From Plumapathes pennacea (taxonomy: Eukaryota > Cnidaria > Anthozoa > Antipatharia > Myriopathidae): a stretch of DNA of 64,000 bases. Position 1 is the stretch's first letter, and each line of letters starts with the position of its first letter. The stretch lies in NCBI GenBank assembly GCA_964036295.1, contig OZ038470.1, forward strand, positions 15,319,578 to 15,383,577, written 5' to 3'. Positions 1 through 11,323 of this stretch are shown here, in pieces. The position numbers and the translations under genes are program-made. Under the pieces are notes generated by a model. The model saw only the letters and a program-made list of their open reading frames with translations. It was not told the DNA's origin and searched no databases.

Positions 1-1707
1 CTTCAAGTTCTCAAGGTTCTGGATGTCAAATTCTTCGTACATTTCTGTACAGTTGTGCATAGTTATGCAGTTCATTGATAAGTTCATTGCATTTGCTTTC
101 ATGGCTTTCAATATGGCTTTTGAGGCTGAACGGACCGACCCAAGCCAAAACCGCTCAATGAAATTTAGTATGGGTCTACCGCAGCCGGCGTATGCGTTTG
201 TAAGTAAGATGAGCGGTCCATAAAATAATCCACAGAGCCAACTAAGGCAAGCAACTTGCTGTCTTCAAAATGGCGAAACTGCTCGCCCGCCAAGTCACTT
301 GATCACAACGTCATCACAAATCACATGATAATATGAACCAATCACCGCATGCAGATCTCTAACCCAGAAAAATAAAAAAATTAAAAAAATCGTTCCATTT
401 TAAAGCTTGTGACGTCACAAGCAACTAGCCTTTCTCTATTGTTTTGCTTTTTTGTATAGCCTTTGTTCTACTGTATGACTGTACGTGTACTTTAGACTTG
501 TGAAGGGGATTTCTGAGGTTCTTCGTAGCGTTCAGACCGTTTGTAATTAAAGTGTTATGTTAGTGACCTGTGAGTTCGTTCTGCTCCGTGCTCTCGGCAA
601 GCGTTACAAATGTGTGCCGTTTTGGACAATCTGGCTTTCGCCTATGATAAGTCAATTGTATCCGACATGATATCTCAAGTTACAATTGCTAATCAAAGTA
701 CAATAATCATATTAAGGGTCGCAACTTGTGCTTTTCCCACTTAACTGGAAATGTATTTCAACAAAGCCCAAATAAATATTTGCCGTTGTATTTAGAAACA
801 AACGACTTCAATGACATTCTGTACAGGGTAAAGTTTGAACGTGAAATATTAACGTTTGGAGTACCTGTTTCTCGTCCACCACTGAATAATTAGTGTATCC
901 GGCTGTCAAGTTACTAAACGCAATTGAAAAGGTAAAAGTGTACTATTAGAGGCACAACGTGGGTAAGCTATTATTCGATACAGTATTAGTTGAAAAGTTC
1001 CCAGATCGCTGAACTGAAATGTCTTCCGAGAGAGACCTCTCCGTCCGCCCACCTCACCCCTTCGAAACAGTTCATCAAAGAGACCGCAGGTCACGCAGCA
1101 CTTGACAGTATGAATTGATTACATCCAGATGTCTGGCTAGGGTTCACTGTTCTGAATTTGATCATTTTAGTATCGTATGTTTACGCACGGACGAGCTGCG
1201 CACGGATTTGTTGATCAGAATTACCTGTAACTCGAAATCGATGATTTTGCGAAGGGGGGGCATTTTTGCCCAGAGAGGGCCTTTTTGCCTGGGCAAAAAC
1301 GCCCGGGGAGGCATTTTTACCTGGGCAAAAAACCCGGGGAGGCATTTTTGCTAGGGGGGCAAAAAAGACTCTCCGGTGTGAATACAAACAGAAACAGGTT
1401 TCCCGAGTGTGTGAACACACAGGGACAGGTTACAGCGTTATAATGTGATCGTTCTTTTTGAGGAAACATGTTGTAACACGAGCCACAAGCTCTACTAGTC
1501 TTGACTCTCACATGGCGTCATAAGAAACCCATCTCAGCTGAGTCGTAATTTTTTTCTTATTCGTTCACGTCAACCCGTCGTTTTCCAAAGAATTCTGGCC
1601 ACCGAAACCTAAATTAAAAGAAAACAGCATTTTCTTCGAAACGTGTTGACAGAATTTCATGAAATATAATCATAGTTGTGCGAAAATTAAAAAAAAAAAG
1701 TTACATA
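1..1707. other. Intergenic, no gene recognised
   Basis: No convincing coding exon was seen in either strand; the short open frames have no domain signature. At 1255-1375 there is a local array of imperfect copies of a motif of the form GCATTTTTGCC-TGGGCAAAAA, with repeated CCGGGGAGG blocks. It is G-rich on the plus strand and looks like repeat debris. Confidence 0.5.
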
Positions 1708-3104
1708 GGCCCAGGTCAAACGACGTACTAAACTGAGACGAACTAAATTGAGCGAATGTTCAGATCGACGTTTGACTCAATTAAGTTCGACTGATTGTAT
1801 TTGAATCGACCAAGAGTTCACTTCCGTCTGTTGCAGACGGGAAGAGCGTCCGGAGATCGTCTCGGGGTCAAACGTCGATCTTTTCATGAGTCGAACTAAA
1901 CTCAAACTCCCACTGACCCAAAAAATTGATTCTTGTATTCTGAATTTGTTTCGAGGGAGTTAAGCTCGACGTTTGACCCAGCAGTCGAACGGCCCGGTTC
2001 AGACGTCGTGCTAGAGTCGAGCCGAACTCAATTCAGGACTAAAAAAAAATATTAAGACCAATTAAGTTCGACTGTAGCACGACGTCTGAATCAAAGGTTT
2101 GAATTAAGTTCGACAAACTCTGCCGTGCTACACGACTCTAGCACGGCTTTGATTCGAACGTCGCGCCCGAGTCGTGCCAAACCAAATGCATACATAGAGA
2201 TTATTATATACATACTGAGACATACTCACGAAAAAGCCATATCGTAAAATTTCGTACGCAAATGAGTTCTAGCCAATGAGAGGCCGCGAACGACGCTTTT
2301 CACACGTGAAAAAAATCGTTCGTCCAATCACAAGCTGCGAACGACGATTTTTCACTACTGTTAAAGGGTTTCCCGGTCCCATGATAAATGTCTCAGTACG
2401 TATATAATAAACAGAAAACATCATGGAAAGTGCTTTGTACAGTTTTTATTCACTCGTTGTTCCGTATCATAAAACTCACTCGCTCGCAAAGCCTCGCTCG
2501 TTCGTTTTATGATACTTCACAACTCGTGAATAAAAACCGTACGCGCGCACTTTCCATGAAGTAATCTCTATTTACTTCATGGAAAGTGCGCGCGTACGGT
2601 TTTTATTCACGAGTTGTGAAGTATCATAAAACGAACGAGCGAGGCTTTGCGAGCGAGTGAGTTTTATGATACGAAACGAGTGAATAAAAACTGTACAAAG
2701 CACTTTCCATGATGTTTTCTGTTTATTATATACATACTGAGACATTTATGATGGGACCGGGAAACCCTTTAAAAGTAGTGAAAAATCGTCGTTCGCAGCT
2801 TGTGATTGGACGAACGATTTTTTTCACGTGTGAAAAGCGTCGTTCGCGGCCTCTCATTGGCTAGAACTCATTTGCGTACGAAATTTTACGATATGGCTTT
2901 TTCGTGAGTATGTCTCAGTATGTATATAATAAATTACTATAATGTATAACAGCATATTCTGAATCAAAGCCGTGCCACCGTCGTGCTTCAGTCGAACTCA
3001 ATTGCAATTAGGTTCGGTAAGGTTCTGGCACGACGTCTGAACCTAGCCGTACCCGAAATGTAATTTAGTTCGTCTCGTCTGAAGTACGCCGTTTGACCTG
3101 GGCC
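1708..3104. mobile_element. Non-autonomous inverted-repeat DNA element, host of a nested foldback
   Basis: The outer ends are inverted copies: the left end starts GGCCCAGGTCAAACGACGTA at 1708, and the right end at 3104 reads the same on the other strand with one change in that stretch. The GAGACGAACTAAATT block just inside also recurs inverted near 3062-3076. The interior is full of variants of GTTCGAC, GACGTCGTGC and ACTCAATT in both orientations, as expected of a satellite-like MITE. No target duplication was identified and no transposase reading frame is present. Confidence 0.6.
2204..2938. mobile_element. Foldback element (long near-perfect palindrome)
   Basis: Bases 2204-2570 are repeated almost exactly in inverted orientation at about 2572-2938, so the whole segment can fold into one hairpin with arms of about 365 bases and almost no loop (centre near 2571). 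Each outer end carries a TATATACATACTGAGACAT motif, and the same motif recurs inverted inside each arm (near 2390-2410 and 2720-2745), so the arms are themselves composite. The element sits inside the older inverted-repeat element at 1708-3104. No coding sequence was seen. Confidence 0.85.
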
Positions 3105-3914
3105 TCAGCATTTTCGCGTTTTTTTTTTTTTTTTTTTTTTTTTTAAATGCAAATAGCTTCTAAGTCGGCGCCTAAGTTCCGAGTTGCTTGCGTGTTCCCA
3201 CTCCACTCGGTCCCAGTCCTGACACAATTGCAGGATGCATATCGACTGCGGTATGTCCGAATTGTTTGTTTATAAAATTGATTCGAGCGGGGAACAGAAT
3301 TTCAATGAGATATAACTGAAAAATCGATGGGATCCTTTTCAAAACCGTTCGAAGAGCACGAGAAACAGGTTTGTTTGGCTGGAGTGTGTTACTTTGCGAA
3401 AACACTACTATAACGAGTCAAGTCCGGTTTACCTCGCAGAAATTTACACAACAACTTCAAATATTTTGGCAACCTATATTTTGCTCCTTGTGTGTTGATC
3501 AGCTCAAAATAATTATAATAAACTGTCGTGTTTGTGCATTTGTGTTTGGTCATGCAACTCTCACGCCCATTTTTGTCTGTTTTTTTTTTTTACTGCTGAC
3601 GACAGCTGCCGTTGTGTACCCATGGTAATGGGAAAATACTCTATGAGAACCGAACACAATATGCCTAAAGCCATACTGATCAAGCAAATGTCTACATGTA
3701 AACTGTTCATCCAGTTCCTTGATAGCTGCTCAGTTCTAGGGGTGAATGAATATGAAATAATTCTGGAGGTTGTATAATTAATTATCCTGTAAGCTTTGCT
3801 CTTTGTCCAGTGAAGCATTGGTTAAGAGCATTATTAGCATTCGCGCCCTTTCCTTTGACGTGGAGTTTTGCCTGAGGGTCGGTTGGTGAAGGTCTTTGCA
3901 CCATGACAAATTAT
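3105..3914. other. Intergenic; poly-T tract and probable 3' flank of gene A
   Basis: A run of about 26 T lies at 3119-3144. The rest is non-coding and lies just beyond the stop codon of the minus-strand receptor A, so it probably contains that gene's 3' UTR. No confident polyadenylation site was assigned. Confidence 0.4.
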
Positions 3915-6900
3915 CTATTCGGGAGCTATGGACGTTTCGCATACACTGTCCCTAATTGCACTGTTGGTATGTACGCAGAGTTCGTCCATTACCAATGACT
4001 GTGCAGATCTGTTCTCATAACTGTGGGAGGTTGTTTCCGTCGTAGCCAGGTTGGCAGTCATTGAGGAATATCGCCTCTTCAGATGATAAGCCAGAGCAAG
4101 CATAACCACAGATACAAAAAATAGGACTCCGGTAACAGCTAGTGCCACCAATGAAGACAATGATACTATCGCGCTTGCCGCGTACTTGCTTGAGGTAGTT
4201 GCATTTCTGTTGTTTCCTACGCATTTAATACACGAGCTTTGTTTTAGATGACACAAACAGCACAGTAAGTATTTTTATCTGTTAAATAAAATAATGGATT
4301 GATTGTTCTCGTCTAACGTGTGGTTTATGAATCATGTCATATAAAATTAATTCCGATAACAGAAGAGCAAAAATTACTGAAGAAATAACTTTAATGACTA
4401 TACTTGGAAATATGAAAATATATAACATGACATTGTCGATGAATATAATGGGAACAATACATGGAGGAATATAGGAAATAAAAAAATCAGATGGCCCACC
4501 TCAAAATCAGGGATAATGTATACACGAGAAATATTTATATTAAATATGTAAACATAAGATGAAAATTGCTCTCCTCAAGTCTGCCACCTACCTGATTTGT
4601 TCTCATCCCCTGAACTTTCCTTCTCTTTGGGGGTCAAAACGTGAACTGTTGCGATGGCAACCGGCAGTGGCAGCATGTAAAGTGAAAATAGATAAGTTGT
4701 TGATGGCTGTAGACCCGATACGGTCGCCCCACGGCCACTCCCGATACCTTGTGTTGTTGACCAGATGGTTGCGTTACAAGTCGAAGTACACCGCTCATTG
4801 TCGCCCTCACACGTGTTGCAGTGTACTCTATATTGAGCTCTACCCAACTCAATTTCTCCGGCTATTTCATGTGAAGTCCAGGAAAGAAGGACCAGCTTAG
4901 AGGACAGGTATATAACGTTAAAACGCGGTTGTGCTGACGAAGGCAAAAGAAAGATTGAAGATTACTTCCAGTACGATTTGGAAATAATTGGATGAGAAAT
5001 ACAAAAGACTTGTAAACATTGGCTTTAGTTAGAAAAGTTTTCTGTTTTCAATATTTTAGGTTAATGTCCAAAGCTCAGTTCAGATTACTTTGAACTACAG
5101 GTAAAGCCGCAGAAGACAGGTAATTAACGATAAGATCACAGAGACTAAAACCTGACTACAAAAATAAATAAATAAATAAATAAACGAAGAGACACAAGTG
5201 CCATTAACGTTACCTTGGCAACCACTTGAAGTTCGAAAGTATCCGGGTTTGCACAGACATCCAATATTCCAAAGTCCGGACCAACGTCCAGTGCTTAGGC
5301 ATTCTACGAATTGTAGGCTTTCTTGGAAACCATTCTCCGAATTTTTATAGCATTTCCCACGTACTTTAGCAACGCGGCCATCAGGAGGGGCGACAGTGCG
5401 ATTTAAACTTACGCCAATGTACTCAATCCTCGGGCAATAGTAATAGAAGACTTGTACTGATTTAATTGCTATACAAGCTCCTGTATCTTGAAACCCGAGG
5501 TACATTCCCTGTTTACTCACAGAAAAAGTAACATTCACATCATTCGTTTTGCTAATGTGACCCCTACTCCATGTGTAAGAGGAGTTCATGAATCCAACAA
5601 GAGAGAGATTACCACCACGAATCTCATATCTCTTCATCCCACCGGGCCGCGGCTTGTCTGTCTCAAAACTGTACAACTTGAAGTGCTCTTTACAGAACTT
5701 GAAGTCCTTTGTGTTGCATTTTCTCATTGTAAAGGTTACTTTGACTGTTACTGCTCGCGCATCTTTCACGGGGATGAATTCAGAAACGAGCCAACTGTCC
5801 GTGTTGTTTCTCTTCGTTTCCATGACGTCACACGCGGTATACTCTCCTGTTGACGACTCGTGCGTCCACTGACAACAAACGTGAAACGAATATTAAATTT
5901 ATAGCTCCACATAGAGGTCAAAAAAATTATAAACATTACGCCGCGAAGCTCTGCAGTTGTTCACAATTAAAATACCTACTCTGGGTCGGGGCCAAAGTAA
6001 CGAAAGTTGTCATCTATAATCCTGAACCTGAAGGCTTCTATAACTATTAATGTATCTCATCAGAGATATATCATACAATACGCTCAAATTGCTCAAATGC
6101 TGACTGATTGAACTATCAAATGGATTGTCACTACGTACACTCACATTTTCCTCTTGATAAACCTTACAAAACGTACGTACCCCGCCACCAGCTGACAGTA
6201 CATAGCGAGTCAACCAAATCCAGGATGCATCTGTGTGGTTTCTTTCAAGCAAGATCTCTGCATGTCAAAGTGAGAAAATAGGAAACGAATTAATATCCAC
6301 GGGACAACAGCACTTATATCCACAAGGTAGCCCAGGTTGATTGAGAACAGGAGGACCCGTATGGAGGAAAACCAAAACAGAATCAGAGAGACTTATAAAA
6401 AGCACTTATTTCACCAAAAAGCCAAAGTAATTTGCGATTGTTGAATTACTTTGAAAACGTAGACAAAGCTTGGAGTTTGTGGAAGAAGCCAAATTTGTTT
6501 GGACCGATCGGAGAGCTTTTAATAGCAAACGCAAAACCAAATCTTAAAGCACACGATTAGTACTTTCAACATGCATCCAAAAAACCGCTATCTGGGCAAT
6601 GTCCCAATATATATTGATAAGACGTCAACACTAAGAACCTGGAGAAGGCTGAGAAGCGAGAGGTTGTTGACCAGAAATCAGATGTATATTTGCTTATCCC
6701 ATAGATTCCTTAGTTTTAAACACATACTCGCTATAAAAAACATGCCATGTCACGCGACGGCTACTCTGAACTCAAATGTATAATTTAACCCCACAGGAGG
6801 TAAAAGAACTACATACCGATTACCCAGTAGCGTTTTTAAAGTACGTGTTTATACGTGTTTTGTCCCGTTTGTGAGTTGGTGTATGATTTTACTAATTTAT

Positions 6901-7448
6901 TCCTGCAGGAAACAGAATTTTGTTTCTGGCGAAGACCGGACATCTGCAATACACAACTGTAGTTTCATTGCTTTTATCGAATGAATACTCACTAGCATCT
7001 AGTTGCATTCTAATAATAATTAGTAATTCGAGTACCAGTAAAATGTGTTGGCAACCTTCGTGAGCAAAGTGCTTCAATTCACGACGATATAGCCATCACT
7101 TTAGTTCGGATACAACATGGCCATCACGAACAGAAATTAAGACGGAATACTCCATTATTTGGTGAAAGAAAAATGTGACCAAAGTCTCCCGGGATCAGTC
7201 TTGTTATAAAGTCTGAAATGTATATACCTAGGTAGTAACTAGAGAAACGATAAATCACAGTACAGCAAGAAATTTTCCTGCAGGTCGTGTCGTCATGGAG
7301 TACTGATAGGAAACACCGGTCCTTGCATGGATCAGAAGGAAAAGGCAAAACGTCACTGCACACTTATTATATCTGGCTTACCTGAGTCTCCGAGTATGCC
7401 ATGGAATGTTCCAGCAAAGATGAAGAGATGAAACAGTGGCAAACCCAT
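3915..7448 (-). CDS. Gene A: kinase-less Eph-like receptor, no cysteine-rich module
   Basis: Predicted single-pass plasma-membrane protein of 480 residues that should bind an ephrin-like partner through an Eph-type ligand-binding domain. Exons (minus strand): 7448-7382, 6257-6181, 5868-5214, 4933-4592, 4216-3915. All have AG/GT borders with matching phases, and the sum is divisible by three. The start was chosen because residues 1-20 form a signal peptide (MGLPLFHLFIFAG...). The ligand-binding domain covers about residues 23-265, with motifs EILLERN, DSWLVSEFIP and GFQDTGACIA. The FN3 domain, about 267-378, has the Eph-type C-x2-C...C-x3-C pattern. The transmembrane helix is about 400-424. 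The 56-residue tail has no kinase or SAM and carries YENR (Tyr447), a Y-x-N motif that can bind Grb2-type SH2 domains when phosphorylated. The GCC2/GCC3 cysteine-rich exon found in B, C and D is absent; only 280 bases separate the flanking exons. Expression is unproven. Confidence 0.8.
5158..5184. repeat. (AAAT)n microsatellite
   Basis: A short run of AAAT units lies in the intron of gene A between the ligand-binding and FN3 exons. Confidence 0.8.
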
Positions 7449-9095
7449 GTCTTCTGTCCAAGACCAGGGAAGTGTGAAACGAGAGTTTATTCAACGGCGC
7501 CGTCGGTGGGTTATGAAACGGTAATCTGAAACGAACACAGTTGGGGGTGAGAATACATAAAGGAGGGGGGGGGGGAGGGGAGGGACGGGATAAAAGTTGG
7601 TTCTCTCAACCAATCCTGAATGTGTTGTGTAAAAGTTTTAGTTTGCAAACGAAACATATAAATCGATGGCAATATTGGGAAGTAGCACTTTCGTATTACC
7701 AAACAAAACTATCTTCCTAAACGAGTCGGATACTATTGTGCTGCAAGAGATGCTGACTCCCTCCGTTTTGAATGTGTCTTTCATTTTTCTTGAAACATGA
7801 CAAGGGCAACGATGTTTCGATCAGCAAACAGTTGAACTGAATTTGAAAAGAAGTGGGAAGTCCGGGCCCGTTTGAAGTGTGGAAACGTTGCAACATTCGC
7901 GCCGGCCCATTGATTTCGGTACAAGAAATCGGTGTATTCTAAAGCTCACAACAGGTCTTCCCGTGTAAGCCGAAATGTTTCGCTTCGAAAGGGCCAACTT
8001 ACGACTGAATTGTCAAATACAAATTAAACAATGACCACTCAAATGAAAGCTCTGAATGAGTACATTCTAACAGAAATGTTCACGTTTATGTTGAGTTAGA
8101 AACCGCTCGTGCGTTTGGCGGCACACATGAGCTTAACGTGGTCGGACAACACGGCAGTGAAAAGATGACCAAGGTTCCTTAACCCAGCAGTAGTTAATTT
8201 AACTTGTTACCTTTTCAAGCACGGTTGATAAAACCCATCACTAAGCGAGTACTCTTGTTCACAAAGAATGCAAACCAGTTGAAATAGCCGAGTCGAGCCA
8301 TTAGCACTTCCCAGTGGTGTTACATCGCAAAAAAAAAACAAAAAACAAATTAGAAGCAGGCTTAATTGAATTATATTTCTTTTTTAGAATCTTAAATATC
8401 GCATGTTTTACGTAAGTTTCACTATTAAGTTATTATTTTGTCCTTTTGTAGTATGGCTGTATGATTTATCTCGTCTGCGGCCCCTTTTAATTTTTGTAAC
8501 ATATGATATACTTGTCGCATATCTTTTCAGCTCAATTTTCACTCTTGTCGCTTTCTTTTCATAGAAACTTTTTTCCGTGTTTGTGTTAATTCAAATCAGT
8601 GATCGCGCAATAAAAAACATACTTCACACGAATTCGATCCGTTGGTGAACCTATCACTTCTTTAGAAAACCATCAAGTACATGTGTGAAATGTATCCGGT
8701 TTTATTAGATCATCCTCCACCCCCCTCCCCCCTCTCAATATTACAAGGGAATCGATTTTGAGTAGCAACAGCATAATTTTCAAAACTAACGAAAGTCTTG
8801 AGTAATCTTTAGAGCCCAAATCCGAGCCACTTGAAATTTGTAATCAGAACACACGGTTTGTATGCATTCTACGGATGTTTTATTAACTAGGACATCATAT
8901 TGTTTTTATTGCGGGCCTTTTATTGCTTTGGCAATTAGTGATAAAACAAGCCACCTTTTTGTAAACATTCAGGGACGAATATGCGCAGTATCGTCATAAA
9001 AGTGTACACAAAGAACAATAAAGTGCGCCTAAACTAAATATGGATTGGTCTGACATGTACGGCGTGTTTTACGGGACAGAAAAAAGCTCGCAGAA
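7449..9095. promoter_or_regulatory. Shared 5' region between divergent genes A and B
   Basis: The start codons of A (minus) and B (plus) face away from each other across about 1.65 kb, so both promoters must lie here or in upstream untranslated exons. No core-promoter motif was located confidently. A G-rich tract sits at 7563-7590, and a fragment of a dispersed repeat (ACCACTCAAATGAAAGCT) lies at about 8035-8053. That the region works as a bidirectional promoter is inference from gene orientation only. Confidence 0.4.
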
Positions 9096-11292
9096 ATGAT
9101 GTTGCAGATCTTGACCCTTTGCGGTTGGCTTTTACGGATAATTTCAGAGACTGCAGGAGAAGAAGGTTAGCGATAATGGCGGGCTTTAGTTTGCGATGTT
9201 TTATTATTTAATCATCGCTTTCTTTACAGGCGTTCTTCTTGAAAGATTAAACACAAACGCATCTTGGAATTGGCTGACAAGATGGGAACTCGGCAAAGGA
9301 AGCGGGGTAAATTGGCGATAAGTATATTCTTAGCAACTGCTCACTCGATAGTTCATGGACATACGTGCCCACAAAGCTTTAAACTGTACAAATCATCCGA
9401 ACTGAGAGTATTGGCTAAACGTTTCCTATATCGATATTAAAGATTTCTCAGTCACTAAATGCTCGAAAAAGTACTAAGTGTAAAAATAATGTTGATGCTC
9501 GCAGAATAATTAATGCTTCACGATAGCTAAATGTACACTGGGTAAGTAAATGTGTCTATACCACTCAACCGTTATTCCACGACGGGACATTCTACCAAAC
9601 TATTCATTATCCCGCCTCAGTTAATCTTTAAAAACCGATCCATGATGGCTCAACACAAGCTTAGCAATGTACCTTTCTTTTAGTTCCACGAGAAATTACG
9701 CGCGTGGTCACATTAAATGCAGCCGCTGTAAGTCTCTGATCTTCAATGAGACAATTGAAATAAGGCTCGGGCCCGCACAAGCTTTCAAAATCACTGCGAA
9801 CTTCAGTCATTTCTCATCATTAAAGTCAAAATCGAAGCTACAAAGTAACTATTAAAACAGCTTATGTCATTGTGAAGGATTTAGTGGGCACCAAACAGCG
9901 CTTGTGCAAACAAAGGGATAGAAATTAAAGCAATCTTGCATCAAAAAGAAATATGTGCTTCGATGTCTTGTCGACCTCCCGGCCCCTTGCCGTATTGCCG
10001 CTATCTTAAGTTCTCACAAGGGCCAAACGGGCATTTATCCAAACTTGTACAATGATGTTGGAGAAAAAGTCATGTTTTGTAGAGAATATGTTTGTTCAAG
10101 TAATTAAAAAGGCACATTTCGAAATTGCTTTGAAGAGAAGCCAATCATTGAAGTTATTAATAGAATTCAATGGAATGCATAAAACGAACTACAACTCATT
10201 GGTCAATTCATATATCGTTTCTGTGTAGGTAGAGTAGTTCGATTTGATATGCCTGCATGCAACGAATGCTCTAAGAAAAATAGTAAAGAATTTGCTTATG
10301 GTATTTATAAGATACACACATACCAGTTGATTACTTTCTTATTCAGTTGCATCTTGTTAAAAATGTCTCAGTTACAAAAGTTATATCCGCGAAGATTTAC
10401 ATTGATTGGACCTCATGTTATTTTGTTCCAGTGGTCACGTGACAGTATGGGGGGCAGTTACGTTGTCTGCGACATGGAAACAACAAAAGCACAGAGCACC
10501 GACAGCTGGCTGGTGTCAGAGTTCATCAGTGTGGAAGACGCTAAAGAAATTCACATCCAGCTACAGTTCACAATAAGACAGTGCCCGCAGATGTACCCGC
10601 ATTGTGTGCATTACTTCAAACTTCGTGCCTACCAAGTGGATGAGCCTGTAAACACAGGAATCACTAAAAGCACAATCCAAAACGGCTCATTTGTTTTCGT
10701 TGATCTCGTTAATGCAACGAATGTTTGGTTACAAGGACAGAAAACTCAAAACAGTTTCGTGAAAAAGAAACTCGAGGTAACAAGTAGAGGAGTTTATTTT
10801 GGTTTTCAAGACGTCGGAGCCTGCGTTGCTCTCAACAGCGTTATTATCACATACAAGTTCTGTAAAGGTGATTCACTACGGGGCGTTCGTTTCGAACAAA
10901 CAGTCGCTCCTCTGTACTCGGAGAAAAGTACCTTGGTAACTGGAACTTGTGCCAATCATTCATCTCCTTTGTTAAGCGACGGACCTTTAATCAGGAATTG
11001 CCTTAGCAACGGAGAATGGACAACTAATAACTCTATGGGGTGCGTTTGTAATGCTGGTTACGAGCTGGTCGGAGAAATTTGCCAAGGTATGAAAATGTAA
11101 AAATAATTTGGGATAAACAGCATGTTGTCACACTTGTTTGGACCAAACGAAACAGAAAACGGAGGCAAATCGCACAATTACTTACAGTCATAGGGTGCGT
11201 CATTAGTGATTAAAGAAAACCGTGCCATACCAACCACGAAGACTTAAAATGATATCTCTATGCCCAAACTAGAACCATATTAACGCTAAGTG

Positions 11293-11323
<31 letters not shown>

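Noticed and set aside
23-223. A 66-codon frame at the left edge.
   Set aside because: No domain, no splice signals supporting it, and composition like the surrounding non-coding DNA.
4934-5213. A hidden cysteine-rich exon in gene A.
   Set aside because: No cysteine spacing like ACxxxxYK...CPxCP was seen in any frame, and the flanking exons join in phase without it.
10249-10431. N-terminal extension of the gene B ligand-binding frame.
   Set aside because: A good acceptor (TTGTTCCAG) at 10431, and the phase match to exon 2, show that the coding exon starts at 10432; the upstream part is intron.
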